Source of the DNA: Methylorubrum rhodinum
Lineage (GTDB): Bacteria; Pseudomonadota; Alphaproteobacteria; Rhizobiales; Beijerinckiaceae
Direction of reading: 5' to 3'
Assembly (NCBI RefSeq): GCF_014199935.1
Contig: NZ_JACHOP010000002.1
Location: 392,071-456,070 of the forward strand
Length of the DNA: 64,000 bases
Shown here piece after piece: positions 9,877-18,315 of the stretch; position 1 is the stretch's first letter; each line of letters opens with the position of its first letter. A program made the position numbers and the translations under genes. Under the pieces are notes generated by a model, which made no database searches, had not been told where the DNA came from, and worked only from the letters and a program-made list of their open reading frames with translations.

Positions 9877-11808
9877 ATGGCGAAGCCGAGGACGGCGGGC
9901 GGGGCCGCGGACGGCACGATCGTGAAGGCGGCGATCTATCCCTCGATCGGGATCGCCCGCGTCGGCAACAGCCCGACCGGGTGGTATCTCGGGCCGGAGG
10001 TGCCCGACCCGCTGCCGCAGCCTCCGGGCTTCTACCGGGACAAGTCCGGCGCGCTGAAGCGCGAGGCGGCCCGGTTCCGGGTCTACGGGCTCGACGCCTC
10101 CGACACCATCGTGCGCGAGCTGACCGCCGCGGACGCCGAGATCGCCTGGACGGTGCAACTCGCCAACACCAAGGCCGCCTGGTACGGCTTCCAACTCGCC
10201 CTCGACATCCCGGAGGCCTCCGCCGAGGGATCGACGCCGACAACCCTGCGCAATCCCCAGGTGAGCGACCGGGCGGCGCTGGCGATCACGCCGCGGGCCC
10301 GCACCGTCTCGGGCAGGAAGCAGGGGGACCAGCGCTTCGACGACGGCACCTTCATGGGCAAGCCTGTCACGCTCGGCGCGATCCGGACGGACGAGGCCGG
10401 GCGCCTCGTGGTGCTCGGCGGGCACGGCGTCTCCGCCTCGTCCATCGGCGCCAAGGCCTCGACCTTCGCCAACAACGACACGTGGCACGACGACGTCGCC
10501 GACGGTCCGGTCACTGCCCGCGTCACCCTCGCCGGCCGGGAACTGCCGGTGGAGCCGGCCTGGATCGTCGTGGCGCCGCCGAATTACGGCCCCAACCGAA
10601 AGTCGGTCCGCACGCTGTGGGACCTGATGCGCGACGGCGCCGTCGCCAACGGCTGGCTGCCGAAGATGACCCGCCCGTCCTTCACCGAGGACATCCTGCC
10701 GATCTTCCAGCGGATGGCGGGGCTGCAATGGGTCAACAAGGGGTTTGCCGACGGCTTCGGCTGGAAGGGTCTGTTCGAGCTGACGCCCGAGACGATCGCC
10801 CGCCTCGCCTCGCCCGACGCGTCGAACGAGGAGTGGCGCCGGGTCGTCGCCAACCAGTTCCGCATCGGCAGCCTGACCCGGGACGACACGCGCGACAGCT
10901 GGTCGCCGGTGCCCTGGCCCTGGATCTACGGCGACGCCATGAACCAGCCGCCCGCGCTCTCGCCGCGCCAGAACAGCAGCCTGAGCAACCTGCAGATCAA
11001 GGCGCTTCAGCTCTGGGTGAAGGGCGCGTTCGAGGCCGATCACGATCCGGCCCGGCCGATCCCGCGCCGGATCGAGGAGGTGCCGCTCGCGCGCCAGGGC
11101 GACGTGCTGACCAAGGCGGCGCTCGATTTCTGCCTCGCCGACGCCTTTCATCCGGGCTGCGAGATGACGTGGCCGGTGCGCCAGCCCGCGCTCTACCGCG
11201 CTCCGTTCCGCTTCGCCCACGCGCCCGAGGGCTGGACCGAGCCGGATTTCGGCATGGAGCTGACCTACGCCCGGGCGGACGCGCCCGACGGCTGCCTCGG
11301 GCCGCAGCGTCCCGGCGGGATCACCCGCTGGATGGCGGTGCCGTGGCAGACCGACACGGCGAGCTGCCGCGCCGGCTACGACAAGGCCTACGATCCGCAC
11401 ACCCCGACCTTCTGGCCGGCGCGGGTGCCCAACCACGTGCTGACCCGCGACGACTACGACGTCGTCATGGACCGCAAGCGCCCGCTGCCGGAGCGCAAGG
11501 CGGCCTTCGCCCGCCGGGAGAACTGGGACGACTCGCTCGACCGCACCGCCCCCTACGTGACGCAGATCAACACGATGATCGACCATTTCGACCGGATGGG
11601 CGTGGTCGAGAGCCTGCCCGGCCCCGCCGACGACGACTTCCCCGCCGTGATCGAGGCGCAGGACCGGCCGCCGAACGAGACGCCGACCCCGGAGCGGGCG
11701 GGCGCGCCGGCCCTGTTCGCGACCGCGGCGGCGCCCGATCCGGCCGAGGTCACCGACCTGTCGGGGATCGACAAGGTGCGCCGCCTGCCGCCGCGCCTGC
11801 ACCGCTGA
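9877..11808 (+). CDS. LodA/GoxA-like CTQ-dependent oxidase
   Basis: A 643-residue member of the LodA-like family, whose characterised members are amino-acid oxidases (L-lysine epsilon-oxidase LodA, glycine oxidase GoxA) carrying a cysteine tryptophylquinone cofactor made from their own Cys and Trp. The N terminus IYPSIGIARVGNSP is the family hallmark. The probable cofactor pair is Cys428 in HPGCEMTW and Trp490 in VPWQTDTASC, a spacing (62) close to the 65 known for LodA. ATG at 9877 follows GAGGGGAGGAG. The flavoprotein required for cofactor formation follows after 17 bases. These enzymes make hydrogen peroxide and ammonia; substrate is unknown here. No signal peptide is evident. Confidence 0.88.
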   Translation: MAKPRTAGGAADGTIVKAAIYPSIGIARVGNSPTGWYLGPEVPDPLPQPPGFYRDKSGALKREAARFRVYGLDASDTIVRELTAADAEIAWTVQLANTKAAWYGFQLALDIPEASAEGSTPTTLRNPQVSDRAALAITPRARTVSGRKQGDQRFDDGTFMGKPVTLGAIRTDEAGRLVVLGGHGVSASSIGAKASTFANNDTWHDDVADGPVTARVTLAGRELPVEPAWIVVAPPNYGPNRKSVRTLWDLMRDGAVANGWLPKMTRPSFTEDILPIFQRMAGLQWVNKGFADGFGWKGLFELTPETIARLASPDASNEEWRRVVANQFRIGSLTRDDTRDSWSPVPWPWIYGDAMNQPPALSPRQNSSLSNLQIKALQLWVKGAFEADHDPARPIPRRIEEVPLARQGDVLTKAALDFCLADAFHPGCEMTWPVRQPALYRAPFRFAHAPEGWTEPDFGMELTYARADAPDGCLGPQRPGGITRWMAVPWQTDTASCRAGYDKAYDPHTPTFWPARVPNHVLTRDDYDVVMDRKRPLPERKAAFARRENWDDSLDRTAPYVTQINTMIDHFDRMGVVESLPGPADDDFPAVIEAQDRPPNETPTPERAGAPALFATAAAPDPAEVTDLSGIDKVRRLPPRLHR

Positions 11809-11825
11809 GCCGGGGCCGGCCGGAC

Positions 11826-12971
11826 GTGGAGCCGACCGCCGACGTCGCGGTGGTGGGCGCCGGCCCGGCCGGGGCCGCCGCCGCCCTGATGCTGGCGCCC
11901 GACCACCGCGTCCTGCTGGTGGACCGGCTCGACGCCGCCGCGCCGCCGGCCGCCCGGATCGGCGAGAGCCTGCCCGGAGCGGCCCGGCGGCTCCTGCGGG
12001 ACATGGGGCTGTGGGAGGCGTTCCTCGCCGAGGGGCATGTGCCGCGCCACGGCGCCGACAGCCTGTGGGGCGGGCCGGACCTCGTCTCGGCGGAGAGCCT
12101 CCGCGATCTCGACGGGCCGGGCTGGCATCTCGACCGGGCGCGGTTCGATGCGTGGCTGCGGGACCGCGCCGTCCGGCGCGGGGCCGCCCTGGTGGCGCCC
12201 GCCCGGCTCGCCGGCCTCGCGCGCGACGGTGCGGGCTGGCGGCTGGTCCTGATCCGGCACGGACGCGAACTGCCGGTGCGCGCCCGCTTCGTGATCGAGG
12301 CCGGGGGGCGCGCGGCCCCGGTCGCGCGGGCGCTCGGCCTGGCGCGGGCGCGCCACGACCGGCTGATCTGCCGCTGGCTGCACGGGCGGGCCGCGGGCGA
12401 GGCCGGCCGCAGCTTCGTCGCGGCCGAGCCCGACGGCTGGTGGTACTCTGCCGCCCTGCCCGGAGGGCGGCGCGTGCTGGCCTTCCACACCGATGCCGAC
12501 TTGGCCGCGGCACGGGAGACGGCGGGCGCCGCCGCCCTCCTGGCCCGCGCCCGAATGCAGCCGGGCCTGTCCGCGATCCTGGCGGCGACCGGCTTCGCGC
12601 CCGACGGGCCGCCCTCCGTCTGCGCCGCCCATGGCGGACGCCCGGCGACCGTCGCCGGTCCCGGCTGGCTCGCGGTGGGCGATGCGGCGCTCGCCTGCGA
12701 CCCGCTCTCGTCCCAGGGGCTCCTCAACGCGCTCTACTCGGCGTTGATGGCCGCCGACGCGGTCCGCGCCGCGCTGGCGGGCGAGGCCGACGCTTCCGAG
12801 GAGTATCGCCGGACGATCGGGCGCGTCGCGCACGCCTACCGCGATCATCTCGCCGCCTGGTACGATCTGGAGGACCGCTGGCCCGCGCACCCGTTCTGGG
12901 CCCGGCGCCGGACGGCGGGTCAGGGTGTCGGCGCGGCAGGCCGGAGGCCGGAGCGGGCCCTTCGCCCCTGA
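11826..12971 (+). CDS. LodB-like FAD-dependent maturation flavoprotein
   Basis: A flavoprotein of about 381 residues in the tryptophan-halogenase/geranylgeranyl-reductase-like FAD superfamily. The dinucleotide motif VVGAGPAGAAAA is at residues 9-20, an FAD-binding GDAALACDPLSSQG lies near residue 285, and the GESLPGAA motif near 45 is typical of this group. In the LodA/LodB and GoxA/GoxB pairs the flavoprotein is needed to build the CTQ cofactor of its partner, and the 17-base spacing behind the LodA-like gene supports the same role. The GTG start at 11826 is the first codon that retains the whole nucleotide-binding fold; no strong ribosome-binding site is seen, so translation may be coupled. 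Confidence 0.84.
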   Translation: MEPTADVAVVGAGPAGAAAALMLAPDHRVLLVDRLDAAAPPAARIGESLPGAARRLLRDMGLWEAFLAEGHVPRHGADSLWGGPDLVSAESLRDLDGPGWHLDRARFDAWLRDRAVRRGAALVAPARLAGLARDGAGWRLVLIRHGRELPVRARFVIEAGGRAAPVARALGLARARHDRLICRWLHGRAAGEAGRSFVAAEPDGWWYSAALPGGRRVLAFHTDADLAAARETAGAAALLARARMQPGLSAILAATGFAPDGPPSVCAAHGGRPATVAGPGWLAVGDAALACDPLSSQGLLNALYSALMAADAVRAALAGEADASEEYRRTIGRVAHAYRDHLAAWYDLEDRWPAHPFWARRRTAGQGVGAAGRRPERALRP

Positions 12972-12975
12972 GCGG

Positions 12976-13368
12976 TCAGAGCGTCGCCAGCGCCGCCGCG
13001 AGGCCGAGATTGGTGAGCTGGTGCAGGAACTGGTCGACGCCGATCAGCCACCAGAATTGCACGTCGTCCGAATCCCAGCCGCCGCGATGGCCGAGCACCG
13101 ACTTGGCACGGTCGACGGCGAAATGGACCGCGAAATCGACGAGCGCCAGCCACCAGAGCCGCGGCGCCACGAGGAGCGCGATGGCGAGCGTCAGCCCGGC
13201 ATGGCCCAGCGCGTGCAGGCCGAGCGGGACGAGCCAGCCGTGCCGCCGCTCCTTGCCGCGGGCCATGGCGCCGGTCTGGAACAGGAAATCGGCCACGACG
13301 TGCTTGAGCGCGAAGACCCCGGCGAGCAGCAGGAAGGGCAGGAGCGGGACCGCGGGGGAGGAAGGCAA
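12976..13368 (-). CDS. DUF3307 family membrane protein
   Basis: A 130-residue integral membrane protein with about four hydrophobic segments, matching the DUF3307 family by the phrases FALKHVVADFLFQTGAMARGK, LHALGHAGLTLAIALL and HFAVDRAKS. Function is unknown; conserved His and Asp residues lie inside or next to membrane helices. The first in-frame start is a TTG at 13368 and the true start may differ. It converges on the LodB-like gene with only four bases between the two stops. Confidence 0.8.
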   Translation of the reverse strand: MPSSPAVPLLPFLLLAGVFALKHVVADFLFQTGAMARGKERRHGWLVPLGLHALGHAGLTLAIALLVAPRLWWLALVDFAVHFAVDRAKSVLGHRGGWDSDDVQFWWLIGVDQFLHQLTNLGLAAALATL

Positions 13369-13514
13369 GAGGATCGGCCTGGACGGCGAAGGGGGCGGTG
13401 ATTGGACCGGCTCGCGCCCGGTTCGGCAAGCGGTTCGATGCGCCTCCTCCCGCGGGAGCGGGCCGAGCCCATCCCCGATCCGATCACATGCATGCGAATG
13501 TCAGCCGAGCGATC
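13369..13514. other. Short spacer, no feature seen
   Basis: 146 bases between the DUF3307 gene and the stop of the Gly-rich DUF5666 gene. I see no gene or clear terminator; it must carry the promoter of the DUF3307 gene. Confidence 0.4.
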
Positions 13515-14855
13515 TCAGCGGGGTCCGCCCCCGCCGAAGCCGCCCGGACCGCCGCCGCCGCCGAAACTGCCCGGCCCACCGCCGAAGCCGCCGGGGCCGC
13601 CCCCGCCGAAGCCGCCTCCGCCCGGACGACCGCCGCCGAAGCCCGGCGGGCCCCCGCCGAAGCCGCCCGGCGCGGGGCCGCCGAATCCGCCGCCGAATCC
13701 GCCGCCTTGGCCGGGTGCGGGTCGCGTGTCGATCGGGAAATTGCCGGAGCCGGGCCCCGGACCACCGCGGCCCGGCACGAAGCCGCCGCCGGCCGGGTCG
13801 TGCCCGCCGGGCCGCATCGATGGCGCATCGACGCCGCCCGGACGAGCGCCAGAGGGACCGCTCCCCGGCGGGCCGCCGGGGCGTCCGCTGCCTGCCGGCC
13901 CGCTGCCGCCGCGGGGCGAAGGGCCGTCGCCGCGCACGGACTCGACATTCATGCGCCCGTCACGACCGACGCCCGCCTCGATCACCGCCGGCCCCGCGCC
14001 GGGCAGCGCGCCCGGACCCGCCCGGCCCGTCACCGCGAGGCCGGAGCCGAGGCGTAAGCCGCCGCCGCCCGGCACGACGTAGCCCTCGACCGAGGCACGG
14101 GCGAGGCCCGCCGGGAACGGGCGGCTGACGTCGCGGGCGGCGGTCACCGAAAAGCCCGACCCGTCGGGCCGCCCCTCGACGAGGACGCGCCGCCCGGAAA
14201 GCCCGCTTTTCAGCCCGTCGAGCGCGAGGCCGCCGATGCGCGCGACGCCGTCGGGGCCGCGCCGCACCGGGCCGGCGACGCGGTCCGGCCCGTCGGCACG
14301 GGGCTCGATCAGGCTCGCCACCACCGTGCCGTCGCCCCGACGCAGGCCGCTCACCGCCACCCGCTCGCCGACCGCGAAGGGTTTTTGGGACGTGAGGCTT
14401 TCGGTGGAGACCGTCTGCCCGAGCACCGTCAGGCGGCCGGGAGCGGAGGCCTCGACCGGGCCGACGACCTCGCTCGTCACCGCGATGGCGCGCGTACTGA
14501 GCCCACCCTCCGGCCCGCGGGCGACCACGCGCACGACGTGGCCGATCCTGAGGTCCGCGGCGCGGGCCGGGCGCCCGTCGATGGTGACGCGCACGTCCGC
14601 CGGGTAGGCGATGCGCAACCCGTTGACCACGATGGAGCCGAACCGGCGGATCGTGCCGATCACCCCCGTGCCGCCGATGCCGCGGTCGCCGCCAAGGCCC
14701 TCGTCCGGCTCGGGCCGCGCCCCGGTGCCGCCGATGCCGCGATCCTGCGGCGGCTCGGCGCCGGTCTGGGGCCGGGCGGCGTGCGGCCAGGCCAGCGCGG
14801 TGCCCGCGAGCAGCGCCAGCAGCCCGCGGCGGGTCGGGTGCGCGGGGCGGCTCAA
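13515..14855 (-). CDS. DUF5666 protein with glycine/proline-rich tail
   Basis: A 446-residue probable exported protein. A twin-Arg-like start (TRRGLLALLAGTALAWPHAARPQ) is followed by two copies of DRGIGGTG, a region of several small beta-rich repeats typical of DUF5666 (VIGTIRRFGSIVVNGLRI; then similar modules ending near residue 290), and about 120 residues of Gly/Pro-rich low complexity with GGGFGGGFGG-type repeats. The TTG start at 14855 overlaps the stop of the upstream DUF6502 gene as TTGA, so the two are probably translationally coupled. Function is unknown. Confidence 0.8.
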   Translation of the reverse strand: MSRPAHPTRRGLLALLAGTALAWPHAARPQTGAEPPQDRGIGGTGARPEPDEGLGGDRGIGGTGVIGTIRRFGSIVVNGLRIAYPADVRVTIDGRPARAADLRIGHVVRVVARGPEGGLSTRAIAVTSEVVGPVEASAPGRLTVLGQTVSTESLTSQKPFAVGERVAVSGLRRGDGTVVASLIEPRADGPDRVAGPVRRGPDGVARIGGLALDGLKSGLSGRRVLVEGRPDGSGFSVTAARDVSRPFPAGLARASVEGYVVPGGGGLRLGSGLAVTGRAGPGALPGAGPAVIEAGVGRDGRMNVESVRGDGPSPRGGSGPAGSGRPGGPPGSGPSGARPGGVDAPSMRPGGHDPAGGGFVPGRGGPGPGSGNFPIDTRPAPGQGGGFGGGFGGPAPGGFGGGPPGFGGGRPGGGGFGGGGPGGFGGGPGSFGGGGGPGGFGGGGPR

Positions 14856-15703
14856 GGCGCGCGGCCCCGGCCGGCTTCAGGCGCCTCCACCTCCTCGCGA
14901 AAGATGTAGATTCCGAAGTTCCAGCGGTGGCGTCCGCCCGGATCGTCGGCGCAGGCCGCGTGCGCCTCGGCGTTGGCCTGCTTCAGCGCGCCCATGGCGA
15001 TCTCCCGCGCGCGGCTCTCCAGCTGCGCGGCGAGCGCGTCGGAGAGCCCGTCGTAATGCACCGCGCGCTCGAAGAAACGGGGGGCGGGGCCGGCGACGTT
15101 CTCCACGGCCGCCGCGAGATGGTCGTGCAGGTTGCGGCCGAAATAGTAGAGCTGCGGCTCGGCCCCGCCGCGGGGCAGGTAGGCCGCCTCCAGGAGCTGC
15201 ACCCGGCCCTCCGGATCGAGCACGGCCACGCCCCGGTCGAGCCATTCGTCGAGCACCGCGCGGGGGCGCACGTCCTTGGTCACGCCCGCGACCAGGCTCT
15301 CGAAGGAGGGCGCGCCGGCCTCGGCCGTGCGCGGCAGCGGCAGGGGGCGTCCGTTCCCGTCGGTGAAATCGGGCGCGGCGAGCCAGCGGGCGATGATCCG
15401 GCTCGTGCGCGAGACCGTGGCCGGCACCTGACTCACTGGCGCGCCGGCGCCGCGCAGGCGCCGCACCTCCTTGCGGTGGATGCCGGTGAGCAGGCTGACG
15501 CGGCTGTCGGTCTGCTCCTTGCCGGGCAGGGCGAAATCGTACTCGGCCACGTTCACGTAGAGCTCGCGCAGCAGGTCCGTCAGCGCCGGGAAGGTGATCC
15601 CGCGCTGGACCAACAGGCGCACGAGCGGGCGCAGCAGACGAGCCACCGGCCCGTGCAGGGCGGCACCGTCCCGGCTCGGATCGGGGTCGATCGACTCTGG
15701 CAT
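14852..15703 (-). CDS. DUF6502 family protein, possible DNA-binding regulator
   Basis: A 283-residue protein matching the DUF6502 family by overall pattern (LLVQRGITFPALTDLLRELYV near the N terminus, LLTGIHRKEVRRLR near 70, AVHYDGL near 235). The stretch VSLLTGIHRKEVRRL looks like the second half of a helix-turn-helix, and the N-terminal RGIT-FPALTDLLR resembles a winged-helix start; this is inference. Upstream, between it and the next plus-strand gene, lie several GTGGGA/TCCCAC sites that could be its operator. It is coupled to the DUF5666 gene by a four-base overlap. Confidence 0.78.
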   Translation of the reverse strand: MPESIDPDPSRDGAALHGPVARLLRPLVRLLVQRGITFPALTDLLRELYVNVAEYDFALPGKEQTDSRVSLLTGIHRKEVRRLRGAGAPVSQVPATVSRTSRIIARWLAAPDFTDGNGRPLPLPRTAEAGAPSFESLVAGVTKDVRPRAVLDEWLDRGVAVLDPEGRVQLLEAAYLPRGGAEPQLYYFGRNLHDHLAAAVENVAGPAPRFFERAVHYDGLSDALAAQLESRAREIAMGALKQANAEAHAACADDPGGRHRWNFGIYIFREEVEAPEAGRGRAP

Positions 15704-15726
15704 GGGTCGAACTTAGCGACCTCGAT

Positions 15727-15743
15727 GTGGGACACAATCCCAC
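15727..15743. promoter_or_regulatory. Palindromic operator-like site upstream of DUF6502 gene
   Basis: A perfect 17-base palindrome, GTGGGA-CACAA-TCCCAC, starts 24 bases upstream of the DUF6502 start codon. Further half-sites of the same sequence follow at 15786-15791 (GTGGGA) and 15824-15829 (TCCCAC), in the same direct/inverted order. This is the layout of a repressor operator with two dyads. Confidence 0.55.
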
Positions 15744-15780
15744 GACGTGCGCTCCGGCACCCTTGCCAACCGATTTTCGA

Positions 15781-15809
15781 TTGACGTGGGATTTTTGCAC
15801 ACGCATATT
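15781..15809 (+). promoter_or_regulatory. Sigma-70-like promoter for the small genes at 15852, overlapped by operator half-site
   Basis: TTGACG at 15781-15786 and CATATT at 15804-15809 are separated by 17 bases, a good match to a vegetative promoter, in a locally AT-rich stretch. The GTGGGA half-site begins on the last base of the -35 box, so a bound protein would block RNA polymerase. Confidence 0.5.
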
Positions 15810-15851
15810 TTCGTGGTCATTTTTCCCACGAAACAACGAAGGATCGACGCG

Positions 15852-16139
15852 ATGGGTGAGTTGAGGCCCCTGCTCGCGATCGGCGCGGCGCCGATGGTGC
15901 TGAGAGCCGGTCCGCGCCCGCTCTTCGGCGGATCCGTGCGTCCCCTCTGCCGCGGCCTGATGCTGGCCGCAGCCCTCAGCCTGCCCGCCCTCGGGCCGCT
16001 CGCCGCCGACCGATGGGCGGCGCGCGACATCCGTCCGGAGGCGGTGCGGGCCGCCGTCGCTCCGTCCCTTCACGTCCCCTCGGCCCCCACGGGCGGCGCG
16101 GCGGCGCGTCTCGTCCTCGCGTCCGGAGACGCCCGATGA
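15852..16139 (+). CDS. Hypothetical small protein
   Basis: A 95-residue frame beginning MGELRPLLAIG with a hydrophobic stretch LMLAAALSLPALGPLAAD (about 36-53) that could be a membrane segment or internal signal. A vegetative-type promoter lies 40 bases upstream and the sequence AACGAAGGATCG gives a weak ribosome-binding site (AAGGA). Its stop overlaps the next small gene as ATGA. I do not recognise a family. Confidence 0.45.
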   Translation: MGELRPLLAIGAAPMVLRAGPRPLFGGSVRPLCRGLMLAAALSLPALGPLAADRWAARDIRPEAVRAAVAPSLHVPSAPTGGAAARLVLASGDAR

Positions 16140-16294
16140 AGCCCGCCCTCTTCGCGGGTGCGCCCGCCGCGTCCCGCCCGATGCCCCGCTTCGACGAGCG
16201 CGAGCCCTGCGGCGGCGAGACGGTGCTCGACCTCGCCCTGTGCCTGATCCTCGCCGTGGCGGTGGTCGGCCTGCTGCTGCTGGCGGCCGCCTGA
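16136..16294 (+). CDS. Hypothetical small membrane protein
   Basis: A 52-residue protein ending in a single clear membrane segment (VLDLALCLILAVAVVGLLLL) that runs to the C terminus. The ATG overlaps the preceding stop (ATGA), suggesting translational coupling with the gene at 15852. No family is recognised; C-terminal tail-anchor topology is suggested by the hydrophobicity. Confidence 0.5.
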   Translation: MKPALFAGAPAASRPMPRFDEREPCGGETVLDLALCLILAVAVVGLLLLAAA

Positions 16295-16328
16295 GCCCTC
16301 AGCCCGATCCCCGAAGGACACCGAACGC

Positions 16329-17060
16329 ATGATCCGACGCTCGACCCTGCCGGCGCTCGCCGGCCTCTTCCTCGCGAGCGGGGCCTCGGCCGCCGACCTG
16401 CCGCGGCGCGAGGCACCGCCGCCGCCGCCGATCCCGCCGGCCTTCACCTGGACCGGCTTCTACATCGGCGCCAATGCCGGCACCGGCTTCCGCGCCGGAT
16501 CCTCGACCTTCACGGATGCAACCTACGGCACCGTCACCGAGTCCAAGTCCGGCAACGGCTTCGTCGGCGGCGGGCAGATCGGCTACAATTACCAGTTCAC
16601 GCCGGGCTCCGGCTGGGTGCTCGGCGCGGAGGCCGACTTCCAGGGCACGACCTTCGGCCGGCGCGGCGATGGCGTGATCGGCTCCACGCCGTATTACGAC
16701 GTCTCGCCGAGCCTCGACTGGTTCGGCACGGTGCGCGGGCGCGTCGGCTACGCCTTCGAGCGCTGGCTCGTCTACGGCACCGGCGGCTTCGCCTATGGCG
16801 GCGGCGGCACGTCGCCCTACGCCGCCTCCTATCCCTACGCCCTGCCGGACACGACGCGGCTCGGCTACGCCGTCGGCGGCGGCGTCGAGTACGCGCTGAC
16901 CGAAAAAATCTCGGTCAAGGTCGAGGGGCTCTACGTCGATCTCGGCAAGCGCGGCTCCGGCACCACGGTCTACGACGCCTCGGTGCCGGCCTATTACGGC
17001 ACGGGCCGCTCGGAATCCGGCTTCGGCCTCGTGCGCGGCGGCCTGAACTGGCGCTTCTGA
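16329..17060 (+). CDS. Outer-membrane beta-barrel protein (Omp25/RopB-like porin family)
   Basis: A 243-residue outer-membrane protein. It has a signal peptide (LPALAGLFLASGASAAD), a Pro-rich linker (PPPPPIPPAF), the family opening WTGFYIGANAG, repeated amphipathic strands such as GGGQIGYNYQF and RVGYAFERWLVYGTGGFAY, VKVEGLYVDLG and a C-terminal Phe (LNWRF) as required for BAM-mediated insertion. These eight-stranded barrels are abundant in Hyphomicrobiales, probably structural or adhesive. The start ATG follows GAAGGACACCG. Confidence 0.88.
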   Translation: MIRRSTLPALAGLFLASGASAADLPRREAPPPPPIPPAFTWTGFYIGANAGTGFRAGSSTFTDATYGTVTESKSGNGFVGGGQIGYNYQFTPGSGWVLGAEADFQGTTFGRRGDGVIGSTPYYDVSPSLDWFGTVRGRVGYAFERWLVYGTGGFAYGGGGTSPYAASYPYALPDTTRLGYAVGGGVEYALTEKISVKVEGLYVDLGKRGSGTTVYDASVPAYYGTGRSESGFGLVRGGLNWRF

Positions 17061-17218
17061 GCCCTGTCCGCGACGCATCGCTCCAGGGGCGAAGCCGTAT
17101 CGGAGTGAACCAGAGCCGTGGACGGCCGTTGGAACGGCTCAGTCTGCCCGGCGGCGACGGCAACGGTCGCGCCGGCCGGGTGGCTGCGAGGGGAGCATTT
17201 CGAACGGAGAGAACGACT

Positions 17219-17656
17219 TTGGCCATTCCCTCATTGCACCGCTCGGCGCATGGCTCGGTTCTGCGCCTGTGCCTCGTCGTCGGATTGTCCGGCGCCCTTT
17301 TCGGTGGCCCGCTCGCGGCCTCCGCTCAAGATTGGGATACCCCGGAGATCGAGCTGCCGGCGATCCCGAAGCTCGGGGCGGGTCTGCCCAAGGGTGCGCT
17401 GGTGTTCCACGGCAATTACTGCGGCCCCGGCAGCCGCGGCGCCGGCCTGCCGCCGATCGACGCCCTCGACCGGGCCTGCATGCACCACGACGCCTGCTCG
17501 CCGCCGGCCGGCCAGGGCATGCCCTCCTGCGCCTGCAACGATCAACTGGAACGCGAGGCCTCGCTCGTCGCGCACACGCCGCGGGTCCGCAGCGATCTCC
17601 GCTCGACGGCCGAACTCGTCGCCGTCGGCGCCAAGGTCATGGCCTGCGAGCCCTGA
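17219..17656 (+). CDS. Secreted phospholipase A2-like protein
   Basis: A 145-residue exported protein. A signal peptide (LRLCLVVGLSGALFGGPLAASAQ) precedes a mature part with the phospholipase A2 signature: the calcium-loop-like YCGPGS, then Asp-Arg-Ala-Cys-Met-His-His-Asp-Ala-Cys, with catalytic His90 and Asp91 in the DxxCxxHDxC pattern, and further cysteines (PSCACN). Such enzymes cleave the sn-2 acyl chain of phospholipids. A TTG start at 17219 is chosen because GGAGAG lies at the right distance and the signal peptide begins there; the frame is open from 17105. Activity is inferred from the motif. Confidence 0.72.
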   Translation: MAIPSLHRSAHGSVLRLCLVVGLSGALFGGPLAASAQDWDTPEIELPAIPKLGAGLPKGALVFHGNYCGPGSRGAGLPPIDALDRACMHHDACSPPAGQGMPSCACNDQLEREASLVAHTPRVRSDLRSTAELVAVGAKVMACEP

Positions 17657-17664
17657 CGCGAAAC

Positions 17665-17689
17665 GGCCGGGCGCTCGGTTCGCCCGGCC
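17665..17689. terminator. Bidirectional terminator hairpin
   Basis: GGCCGGGCG and CGCCCGGCC form a perfect 9-bp stem with a 7-base loop between two convergent genes (phospholipase-like and DUF3775). No strong T-tract is present. Confidence 0.7.
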
Positions 17690-17698
17690 CGGAACCCG

Positions 17699-18097
17699 TT
17701 ACGCCTCGGGTGTCTCCATGGCGATGCCGAGGCCGTCGAGGCCTTCCTCCAGCAGCGCGGCGGCGTCCGGCGTGCCGAGCAATTCGCGCACGACGCTGTC
17801 GCCCGCCGCCTCGCGCTCCTTGGCATAGCGCACCGCTTCGCCCCATTCCGCCGCTTCCAGATCGCCGCGGCCGATATAGAGCAGGGCCATCAGGTTGCTG
17901 CGCTCGTCCTCGTTGAGGCCGACCACGGCCGAGCGGATCTCCTGCTCGGTGGCGTCGTCGGTCCCGCCGACGAGCACGTCCGCCGCGCCGTCATCGATCG
18001 GATTCGAACCTGAATCCGGATCGGTCGCTCCCTCCTTCGCCTCGACCGCCCGCAACCGCAGGATGATCTCCGAAACCTTGTCGAGGGCGATATCCAT
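17699..18097 (-). CDS. DUF3775 family protein
   Basis: A 132-residue acidic soluble protein matching DUF3775 by the phrases LDKVSEIILRLRAVEAKEG, LNEDERSNLMALLYIGRGD and WEAA-like EAAEWGEAVRYAKE. Function is unknown; the family is common in alphaproteobacteria. It converges with the phospholipase-like gene across a terminator hairpin. Confidence 0.82.
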   Translation of the reverse strand: MDIALDKVSEIILRLRAVEAKEGATDPDSGSNPIDDGAADVLVGGTDDATEQEIRSAVVGLNEDERSNLMALLYIGRGDLEAAEWGEAVRYAKEREAAGDSVVRELLGTPDAAALLEEGLDGLGIAMETPEA

Positions 18098-18315
18098 ATC
18101 TGACTCCTACTGCGTTTCTTTCGCCGCGCTTGGCGTGGCGGGGCGTGGCCATGCACCGAGTGAACCCCCAAGGTCCACTTCCGGTTCGAGCGGGGACGGG
18201 GGCGTGCGGATGTGCCACGAGGTTCTGTCAGGCGCTCGTGCCGCGAGGCCGGAGCGGGTCCGTGGGCGCGACGCCGGGGTCGTGCGCCTCGGATCGCCTG
18301 GGGCTCACGCGACGA

